From the NCBI GenBank assembly GCA_035048495.1, contig CM068546.1:10404435-10468434 (forward strand): DNA of 64,000 nt, given 5' to 3'. Source of the DNA: Euptelea pleiosperma (lineage: Eukaryota > Streptophyta > Magnoliopsida > Ranunculales > Eupteleaceae). A program made the translations under genes and the position numbers. A model generated the notes under the pieces. That model ran no database searches and was not told the DNA's origin. It was given only the letters and a program-made list of their open reading frames with translations. Of this stretch, positions 36,801 through 48,000 are shown one piece after another. Each line of letters begins with the position of its first letter. Positions within the stretch are counted from its first letter, which is position 1.

Positions 36801-39800
36801 AAGATGCATCCTACCAAAGGCTTAGGCAAGAAGGAATGCAGCATATACACTTGGGCATGATGATGCTCAGAGTTCAGATACTTCATAGAGTTGATGCAGG
36901 GATCAGTGCTATGATTGTCTTCCGCGACACAAGGTGGACAGATGAAAGACAGATCATAAGCGCCATCACAATGGATCTTGCACGAGGATCTCAAATGGTT
37001 TATACCATTCCTAATATACTATGCAGTATTCATGATCTTTTCAATCATATCCAGATCAGCATCCGTACAAGAGGATACGGAGAAGGATGGAACGGAGGTG
37101 AGAGCAACCTCATTATCACCAGATCATTGATTGGGAGACTCACCAACACTAGCCAAGCTAACTTCAATTATCAGATCGAAGGGGTCTCTGATTATTTAGT
37201 TAGTCAAGGTGTTCAGGCTATTCCAGGTGAACCATGGCAGCAGGTCAACAGAGAAGGATCATGGCAGCTTGCCCCTTCCTCTATTATCCCTCCACCATCA
37301 GCGCCTACAAATATGATTACTAGGCAACATGGGACGGGAAACACCAGCATACGGTTCACAAATTTCCAGGAAAGACCACTTCCTCCAGAAGAACACAACG
37401 AGGAAGAAGGAGGTACTTCAGATACCCATTATACTCTTGTATGCACCTTTGAGGAGGAAAATACAAAGGAAATATGGGATACTCTTGGTCAACCATCGGG
37501 CAAGTACGATTATATGGTAAAATATTCAGCCCCGGAATCCTCCAGAATCCAGATTGCAGAAATTGTTGCTACCGGATGGGGAGGCGAGGAAGATGATTAT
37601 ATTCCTCAAATCAGTACACGGAGACTAGCCAATACAGTCTCATCCTCTACCGAGGACATTATTGGGTTATACCCGCAGAAGAAGCCAAAGGACAAGACAA
37701 CAATTACCAAAGTCCAAACTATTGGTGCTGCATCATCTCCTTTCGAAGATTTCAGCAGCAAAGCTGATTTGGTATCAAAATGGCTTCAACAGCTTGATTC
37801 AGGATCAGAAGGATCCGACTCCGAGAAACCAAAATTCGATACATCAAGCTCAGAGTCATCTGACTCAGAACAAGATACACATATCTCAGAACAAGCATAT
37901 GCAGGAGAAGTGGAGATGGGATATCCACAAAAGGCTGAAGCTTTGAAGCAGAAGCTTGTGGTCCTTGAAAAGGCGTTTCCAAGCAGTGGAGTTACACATG
38001 AACAGTCAGGGAACTTTGTTCCTCCCAATCCAACTGTTGAGCCTATCAGGTACCCACCTGCCAATAACAGACCAGTGCAGCCACAGGAGCAGCCACAGCA
38101 AGTCTTCGAAGGAATGAGGAGACCTGGCAAGTATGGAAGGCCATTAGCACCTTGGCAGCTTCCATCAGCACAGCTCACGAATGGAGCTCTGTTAGTTCTC
38201 CCACCTGAGATAGCAAGTCATGCAGATGCAGTGACTACCTGGGAGACCATCACTCTCAATCTATTGAGAGAAATGACCTTCGATTCACTCCAAGATAAGG
38301 TGGATTACATTGAAAATCTACTCGGACCACGAGAAAAGGAATCTTGGGTCACTTGGCGAATGGTATTCTCTGATGAATACAAAACTCTTGTTGCAGCAGC
38401 AGATGAGCCTCGCAACATCACCAGCGCAATTAAAAGAATTTTGGGTGTGAATGATCCTTTCACAGGGGATCTCCACAATCAAAATAAGGCTTACGCAGAT
38501 CTTGAAAGACTTCAATGTCCTAATCTTGAATCTGTTATGCCTTTTCTTTTCAGATATTATCAACTTGCAGCTCAGAGCGGCAAAATGTGGAACGGACCAG
38601 AATTATCTGATAAACTCTTCAGAAAGCTTCCACCAGAGATTGGTCCTACAATCATGCAACGATATCACGAAAGGTATCCCGGAGTCCAAGTCGGTGTCAA
38701 CGCTCGGATCCAGTTTATCTCAGAATATCTACAGGACCTGTGCAAACAAGCAGAACTTCAACGAAAACTCAAGAATTTGAATTTCTGCAGATCCATTCCA
38801 ATTCCAGGATATTATGACACTGGAAGTGGAAAGAGAAAATTTGGAATCAGAAAGTCCAAGACTTACAAGGGAAAGCCTCATGATTCCCACGTAAAAGTCA
38901 TCAAAAACAAGCAAAAGGCAGCCCATACAAGGGAAGGACAAAAATGCAAATGTTTCCTCTGTGGAGTCGAGGGACATTTTGCCCGTGAATGTCCAAAGAA
39001 GCATGTACGGCCTGAAAGAGCAGCATATTTTGATGGCCTTGCCCTTGATAAAAACTGGGATATTATATCAGTAGACCCAGGCGAACCAGATGACGATGAT
39101 ATTTGTTCTATCTCTGAAGGAGAAGCACAGAATATGGAAGATTTGGCAGCATTCAAACTTCAGATGCCATATTCAATTGATCCTTCATATGATGACCCGT
39201 TCTTTGCAGGCGTCGTCATTCTTACTGGAAACATTCCCCCGAAGAAAGAAGGTCAAGGATGGCGTGTCTGCATGCCATTAAATCCTAATCAGATCAGCTG
39301 TGATCATAATTGGGACGACAACTTTGCTGTTCCAAGCCGCATTTGCTCTATTTGCCGTGATCACACCATACAAGGACGTAGTGCAGCCTGCACTATTTGT
39401 TTTCTTAACCTCTGTTGTCTTTGTGCAGGTTTGGAATTTGGTCTTCGTATCATCCCACCTACCGAGTCCCGTACCAATTGGCAATACAAAAGCCGTGATT
39501 CGCTCATCCAGGCTTTATATGAGCATAACTCCTTCCTTCTCAACCAAATTCAAGGTCTTCACCAAGAAATCAAGGATCTCAAGAGTCAGCTCCAAACCAT
39601 TTTTGATGCTGATCTTATCGATCTTTCCAACCTTGTGGATAATCCTGATCTCATTACAAAAAATTTTTCTGGCGAAAAATCTTTTTCTGCGGAGGGTGAA
39701 GAACAGGTACACGAACAGGGACATGTCACCATTAAAAATTTTGATGGTGAAGGAACAGATGAGGATACAGAAGGTACTTCAGCAAGAATCCCTTTGGAAG

Positions 39801-42800
39801 CTATTGCCGAAGGCATTAATGAAGAATTCTCCATGGTCACATACCAAGGAGAAGATGATGAAGAAGAAGCATATTCGGAAATGCCAAAAGGAGGAAATAA
39901 CAAGCTGTATCACATTGTGGTAGTCTTCAAGATACCACCAAAGCAAGGAGCTCCACCAATCGAGTTTGAAGTCAATGCCATCATTGACACAGGATGCACA
40001 TGTTGCTGTATTAACAGCGATAAGGTACCAGTTGAAGCCATTGAAGAAGCAAAGATCATCCAAAACGTCTCAGGCATCAACAGTACAACTCGTGTTACAA
40101 AGAAGATGAAGCAAGGTAAAATGATACTTGCAGGAAATGAATTTTACACGCCTTACATATCTGTTTTTCAGATGAACATGCCAAAAATAGACATGTTAGT
40201 TGGCTGTAATTTCATCAGAGCTATGAAAGGAGGTCTCAGATTTGAAGGCACGGAGATTACCTTCTACAAGACCGTCACCAAAATCCAGACCACTCTGGAG
40301 CCCCAGAAGATAGCTTTTCTGGAGGAACTTATTGAAGAAGAAGATTTGAAAAATGAACTGGCCGCAAGCAGCACAGCAGAATATGAATCTTTGGCAGCTA
40401 AGATTCACAATTCAAAACTTCTCAAGGATCTAAAGGATCAGGGATACATCGGTGACAATCCCATGAAGCATTGGGCAGTCAACCAAGTTAAATGCAAGCT
40501 GGATATTATCAATCCAGATATTACCATCGAGGATCGTCTTCCTGGACATTTGACACTTGAGGAGAAATTGCGATATCAGAAACACATTGACGCACTCCTT
40601 GATCTTGGTGTCATTCGACCTAGCAAGTCAAAGCATCGTACAGCGGCATTCATGGTTTACTCAGGAACTACGGTTGATCCCACAACAGGAAAAGAGACAC
40701 GTGGAAAAGAAAGAATGGTCTTCAACTATAAAATGTTGAATGACAACACCCATAAAGATCAGTATACCCTTCCTGGTATAAGTTCAATCATTGAATCTCT
40801 TGGCAATGCCAAAATATTCAGCAAATTTGATCTGAAGTCTGGTTTCCACCAAGTTCTCATGGATGAGGAAAGTATACCCTGGACTGCATTTATTAGTCCA
40901 GTTGGTCTCTTTGAATGGCTGGTTATGCCATTTGGCCTTAAAAATGCTCCAGCAGTCTTCCAAAGGAAGATGGATAACTGCTTCAGAGGAACTGAAAAAT
41001 TCATCGCTGTTTACATCGACGACATTCTGGTCTTCTCAGATACCCTGACTGATCACGAGGAGCATTTAAAGGTTATGCTTGACATCTGCAAGAAGAATGG
41101 ACTTGTTCTAAGTCCTACAAAGATGAAGATAGCATGCAAGGAGGTTGACTTCCTCGGAGCAACAGTTCGCGAAGGAAAACTCAAACTGCAACCACATATC
41201 ATCAGAAAGATTGCAGATGTTGACGAGAATACCCTCACTACACTTAAGGGTTTGAGGAGTTGGCTGGGAGTTTTAAATTATGCCCGTGCATACATCCCAA
41301 AATGTGGGACCCTCCTTGGACCACTCTACAACAAAACCTCCGAACATGGAGATAGGAGATTCAAACCTGCTGACTGGAAAATTGTCAAGCAGATCAAGCA
41401 GCTGGTTCAGAATCTACCAGATCTTGAAATTCCTCCTTCATCAGCATACATTGTGATAGAATCTGACGGATGCATGGAAGGTTGGGGAGGTATTTGCAAA
41501 TGGAAGAAGGCAAAGGCATCATCAAAGGGAGATGAAAAGATTTGCGCCTATGCCTCAGGAAAATTTCCAGTAATTAAGTCTACTATAGATTCCGAGATTT
41601 TTGCAGTAATGCAATCTCTGGAACAATTCAAGATTTTCTATCTTGATAAGAAGGAGATCACCATCCGCACTGACTGCCAGGCAATTATTGCCTTCTACGA
41701 AAAGATGGCGGTTACTAACACAGGCATCACAGTTCACTTCGAACACATCAAAGGCGATGATAATCAGTTAGCTGATCAACTGTCTCGCCTAGCTCAAAAT
41801 GTTTGTTTGGCCCAGGCCATTCCAGAAGAAGCCCACGAGGCTTTGGTTGCTGTTCTGGAAGGCAACTGCACACATTATGGGCTTATTACCCAATTAAACA
41901 AGTTCATCTGTGCAGCCCAGCAGGCCCAAAAGACAACAGGCCCATCAGGCCCACAATGGTATAATAAGCCCAAGTCTAAGAAAAACTTAGTCCAAGCCCA
42001 TCTGGCCCATTCTCTAGAAATTTCTGATATTTCAGAAGAATCTTCTCCGACAAGTTTTCCGGCTTATAAAAACCACACTGCCTTCACTGGTTTTCTCACA
42101 GACTCAACAATGAAAAGAGCAGCATCCTCTGAGTCTTCTTCCATGAATCCCTGCAGGAAGAGAAGAGCAGGACCAGAAGTTTCTCCAGAAGAAAAGAAGC
42201 AGCAGATCCAAGAACTCTACCTGATGGAACCATCAGTAGGGTACCAAGAAACTCTCAACATCATCAATGACGAACTTCATCATGGAGGTATCAACATGGC
42301 GGAGTTGGAAGATTTCAGAAGGATACTTCATCAGCATGAACAGCATGCTGGCAGAAAACTCATCCAGGCACTCGATGAATTCAAAGAAATTCTGGCCATG
42401 AAGCTTCATCAAACCAGACAATAAGGAACGAAGGATAACTATTGGGGTGACTGGTTACCAGTCATTACTGAGACTGTTCGCACAGGACAACAAGTCAGCA
42501 ACGTCATTCATGACATCATCAGGAACAGCGAGGCTTACAAGCTTTAGTTGATTCCTCTCTTTCCAGCTGTTGTTTGTCTTTTTGCTTTTTGTGTGTCGGT
42601 GGATTCTCCACCTTTGCTTTGCTTTATGCTTTTTGTTAGTGGTCTGCGCACCACTCCTTTTTCAGATTCGCTGCGTCGAATCCTTTGTCTTTTTGCGTCG
42701 GCAGAAGATAAGATCGAATCTTTCCAGCTTTGTGCGCTGTCGATGGGGCCCAATGAGCACCCGAGCCACATGCTTCAGATTCCTTATCTCTTCCCTTTGC

Positions 42801-44993
42801 CTATATATTCAGGCATTTGTAGTCCTAAGAGGCATCGAACAGAAGAACTACTTCTGAGCTTTCCTCTTCTTTGAAATATTTAAGTTCTTGTTCTTTTGTT
42901 AATTCTTCCGCACTCTGATTTATTTAGTTCTTTGCTACTGCAGCCGAGGTAGTAAAGTTTTTGATCCAATTTGTTTGGGCCTTTTTTATGGTATGGGTCT
43001 CCCACATCTTTGAAGATAGGGAAGAGGAGACCGTTGGAGATGCATTGTCAATAGTACCATTAGGGCAATAGTTTGAACCTTCTTAACAAAAGGTGTAAAA
43101 AGTTTGATATTTATGCATGTTCAATGTAGGTTAAACCTGATAAATGGGGTTTAGGTGGGTCAGATTGGGTTGAGGGATGGTCGACCCAGAATCTGACTCA
43201 ACTAATAATTGGTCATAATACCCCACTCTAACTCGAACTGCTGAACCTAGGTGTTTGTTTGATAGAGTTGTTTTTATTGCCTGGGCCAGAAGAGCACAGA
43301 CTGGAGTTGGACCAATTGTTCAACCATCAATGTTAGAAAGCACAAAGTCACACGTGTTATGGGCAGAAAATGAGGAAAAAATTTCAACCATCTATGTTAG
43401 AAAGCACCAAGTTATCCGTGTTTTGGTCATAAAATGAGGAAAAGCAGAAGCCTTGTGTTAAGCAAACCTTAGATGCACAAAGTGGGTGCTTGAGCGAGGA
43501 AGTGAGTTTTTGAGGAAGCCCTAGGGTTTGGAACGCATGATAAGCATTCATATAATAGGTGTGTGTGTGTGTGAGAGAAATTTAATTTCGATTTTGAGGT
43601 TTATTTCGACTAGTGTGGAAATAATATATTTTTCATGGAAATAACGCGGAAATGTTGTGGAAATTTTTGTGGAAGCCTGGAAGGTTTGGGAAATGATTAT
43701 AAAACCATAATATACAACCATATGTAGTGTGGAAATGAATGACCATAGCGATCTATAACAAGGTTTTAAATTTCGACGAAATTTTCGAAGTCCGAAATTT
43801 CGGTTGAAATTTTCATCAATAATCTCTCTTTCAAATTTTTCCAAAAGTTCACACGAAATTTCAGTTTCGACCCTCACCGAAATGGCATGCAAAATCGAAA
43901 TTTTAAACCTTGATCTGTAATGTGTTGAGGTAGGTATCTGATAGTCAGTCAATGTATTATTTAATTGCTAAATATAAAAAATCATAAATCAAAGTATTAA
44001 CAAATCCATATTCACTTACATTAATGTCTTAATATTATGTATAATTTTAAGAAAACATATTTACTATTAACATCTAATGTTTTTTTTTGATAAGTATAAA
44101 ATTTATTCAAAAGAGCAAAAAGAGCTGAAAACAAACAGCCAATGAGGTCGAGATGACCTCCACATGCACTCCAAACAAGGGCCTACACAGACAAAGCAAA
44201 CCTTTAAGACACGCCCCTATTACATATGATATCCCAGCGAAACACCAAGTCCTCAAAAAATAATCCTCTGCAAGCTGTAAACACTTTTGACCATAAGAAT
44301 ATAATTCCCTTGATATTGATGATGATTCCTGCCAAATCTTCACTCTTGCCTTCAAAGGTGCGCTGATTTCTTTCCTTCCATAACCCCCACCCTATAGCAT
44401 AAGGAAGAAGCTTCCACAAATATAATCAATTTATGCACAATCATGTAGGTTTAGGGTAAAAACCAATAAAATTGGGGTTTCCCCAAATTTCTAATTTTCA
44501 CCCTAAACGATCTTCAATCCGTGCACAAATCCAGTGTTAATGCAGCATAGATTCATAGATTTTGATGCATTTACACCGAATCTATCTATTTGTAGCAAGA
44601 AACGATAGCAATAAATTTTTACTTGCATACATTTCAAATTTGAAAAGAACTCCAAAATGGGATTTGATTTGTTCTCACGATCAATCTGCGAGCCAAGAAA
44701 TCTATAATAGATTGGTCTTTTTAGTAAAAAAAATATATATATGGAAAAGGGTTAACTGGATGAAATATGTGATTTGTGGTGGTTTTGAGTTCAAATGGGA
44801 TGTTTCCTACCTTCGATCGAAATGTTTCTAATACACGTTGAAACATTTCGACCAAAACAATACATATTTATACTATCATTTAATCGAAATTTATTGTTCA
44901 CGCGAAATATTTCGACATGAATTGCAATATTTCGTGAAATATAATATTTTTCCATGTATGTATTCTTTTTTGTTGGTAACATAGAAAGTGGAA

Positions 44994-45055
<62 letters not shown>

Positions 45056-48000
45056 GTAAATAATTAAATTATTTTAAATGGGCATAACTATGTTGTCATA
45101 GGTCCAAATAGTATGATAAATTAGTGATTAATAAATTCTATTTCAAGTTTATAGTGTTATTTTTGTTGTGGAATCATGGTGAAAATCTCATTTTGTTTTG
45201 TATTGTCTTGATGAGACGTCTTGTTCTGGTAAGGTACCAAGACGATATATAGGGCAATGTATTGTCTCGTGCCAACAACTTAATTTAAGTACTAAAAATG
45301 GTTTAAAACTTTGTTTTTCATTGTATATGTGCTTTTATAACACTTATAAATGCCAAAAAAAAGTTTGTAAGCATTAAAAAATGGTTTTAAACCTTATCGA
45401 GAGATATAATGTTTTTTCCACTGTTTCATTTCATCTCGGTCGTCTCGTTCTGCCAGCTTACTGTGTCAATGAAACGGGACACGATTTTGAACCTTGTGTG
45501 GAATACATGATCTTCGTAACTTTTTAAGTTCTTCACAACATAAGAGAATAATGGAGCTTTGTTTCCAAAATTTCTTACCAAATACATATTGTTTAGCTAA
45601 TCAAGAGTCCGTCTCAAACAAGTTCGGGTTTTCGTTAACTTAGAACCGCAAAGCCGAGAAGCTCTCAAGTAAGAAGCGTGGAAGCACGGTTCTAGAGTGG
45701 GAGTGTTACTCTACACGAGTTTCCTGCAACCGAGAGCCAAACATGGTCGGTGGTTCAATGGGTCCTTGAATGTTGTTTGCTGGTGACATTTGCCGGTCCA
45801 CAAGCCCACATTTCAATAAATGCACTCGTGGACCTGGTCCAAGTTGGGTTCGTTCCAAACGGGTGACTTTATGTACCTGAAGAAGAAGAGGTCTAGATGG
45901 TTCAGTTTGGGACGATTGGGTCGTGGGCTGACCCTTTAGTGACTAAAACATAAAAAGTTGGACTTGGTCCCAGCCGGCAGGACCAAATTATAACCAGACC
46001 TGGCCCAAGCAGGGCCTGGTCTGTGGTTCAGCCCGTTTATCTAATACGTTTACAGTCCTACCCAAATTTATATTTACAGTTATGATACATTCCAATAATG
46101 CCATGTGCAGGGAATCTGGCTAGTATGTATTATGAGCAAGGTCAGCTGGATTTGGCAATTATCCATTACAAGCAAGCCATTGCCTGTGATTCAGGATTCT
46201 TGGAGGCATACAACAATTTGGTTGGTCCTCTTATATCTTATGGTGGAATGTTCACGTGTATTTATGTATTTGAGTTGACGACAACATTTTTCCCTAACAA
46301 GGAAATTGGGTGGGATTTGTTTTGCAACTGATAGGGTAATGCACTGAAAGATGCTGGCAGAGTTGAAGAAGCAATCCATTGCTATCGTGTATGCTTCCAT
46401 TCCCCATATGATTCTTCTAATTGATGCTTTTGTACGCTTGCTTCTTGTTTTTTTTTTTTATGTTTCTCTTCTGATCATATTTTCTTGTTGTGTGAAGTCA
46501 TGTCTTGCGTTCCAACCTAACCATCCACAGGCTCTTACCAATCTTGGAAATATATATATGGAATGGTATACTTTCTCTATGCCTTGATGAAATTTTAATG
46601 ATTTAAGCAAGTGCTCACAAGGTCTCTCGATGTAAAACAAATAAGCTTTCGCATGGAAGACTCATCCTGCGAACATGCAGGAACATGATGAGTGCTGCTG
46701 CTACATGTTACAAGGCAACATTGGCTGTAACAACAGGATTATCTGCTCCTTTCAGCAATTTAGCTATAATATATAAACAACAGGTATTGGCATCTTCGAA
46801 CTTTTTATTATTTTATTTTATCATATTATAAGAAGATACCCCTTTTTTCCATTAACTCGTGATTACAAATAGGGTATGGACATGGTATTCAATTCTTTCT
46901 AGAAGCTGTCTTATTTTTCCTCATGTGCTTGGTAAACTCCTAATGGGTATTCCCACCTATATTTTTTTTAACCACAGGGAAATTATGCTGATGCCATATC
47001 TTGCTACAATGAAGTTCTTCGCATCGATCCTTTGGCGGCTGATGTTCTTGTGAATAGGGGCAACACATTTAAGGAGATTGGTAGAGTCAGTGATGCAATT
47101 CAGGATTACATACGAGCTGTTACTATTCGGCCAACTATGGCTGAAGCTCATGCAAATCTGGCTTCAGCTTATAAGGACAGGTATAGACTACAGAATCCAT
47201 TGTTTGTTTACAAAAAAATTGGAGGATATTGTTATTTGACAATGGAAAATGTTCTTATATGGTTCTGTATGTTGCACGGGTGTCATTACGTATCCGGATG
47301 ATTTGCAGTGGACATGTGGAAGCAGCTATGAAGAGCTACAAGCAAGCATTGCTTCTACGCCCAGATTTTCCAGAAGCAACTTGTAACCTTCTACACACCT
47401 TACAGGTATAATCAGAATGCATTCTGTGAACGTTCTGTTATCAATTTCAAGGGATGTCTTGATTGCTTTTCTCTGACAATCTGGTAGCAGCTCTCATAAT
47501 TTGTTACAATTAAGTGGTCTTGTTAGTTAAAATATATTGCATTGATGCGGGTATGAGTATCAGAAACCAACATAAAGCATCGAGTCTTGTTTTTGCCAAA
47601 CCCTGAAATATTGGATTTATGGATTCAAAATTATATTTAAGTAATGTAGAAGAAAATGATTATTTTCGTGTAATAATAAGCAACATAGTGGATCACCTAA
47701 TGGGATATCTATTGAATTGTATCATATACCTTTACGGGAATGTATTAATGTTGTGTTTCCTACCTAGAAACTTTCTGTAGGAAAATTAACTCAGAATCTG
47801 TGGTAGATGTTAATTAATGTTATGCAAATAAGGAAAACAGAGACTGGGGAGTGCTGCATCAGAATCCAGAGGAATGTTGTAATCAGGCACGTGTCTGAGA
47901 TGTTTTCTTCATCTGTTTAGTTGAATCCATGCGACATAGGTTAAAATCAGTCTAATTGATATTTATGGATAAGAAATGTTACGCTTACAAAACTTCCAAG

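Larger units (their letters stand above)
34748..42995 (+). mobile_element. Endogenous badnavirus-like pararetrovirus, right copy
   Basis: Same virus as the left copy, on the plus strand. The unit length is 7882 bases (base 34753 recurs at 42635), and 366 bases (34748-35113) are repeated at 42630-42995. The copy therefore exceeds one genome and ends after 'tggtat', within the primer-binding site. Order: promoter, primer site, leader, ORF1, ORF2, ORF3 with protease, reverse transcriptase and RNase H. It lacks 45 bases in RNase H and carries a stop near the polyprotein end compared with the left copy. The 7.9-kb size and three-ORF layout match genus Badnavirus; I cannot name a species. Confidence 0.93.
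26014..46110 (+). other. SEC intron 9 (20.1 kb) hosting a viral inverted pair
   Basis: Donor 'ttttg|gtgagt', acceptor 'tgcag|ggaatc'. From left to right it holds: unique intron DNA, the left part of a TIR element (about 26303-26729), the left viral copy (26730-34747, minus), the right viral copy (34748-42995, plus), the right part of the TIR element (42996-43043), a family B MITE, a LINE 3' fragment and an ATA microsatellite. Removing this intron restores the exon 9/10 reading frame exactly, so SEC can remain functional if the whole intron is spliced. Confidence 0.93.

Noticed and set aside
26730..42995. The inverted pair as an assembly or fold-back read artefact
   Set aside because: The arms differ by several independent indels and substitutions and have an asymmetric centre; a fold-back artefact would give identical arms. 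Read-level proof is still outside what I can see.
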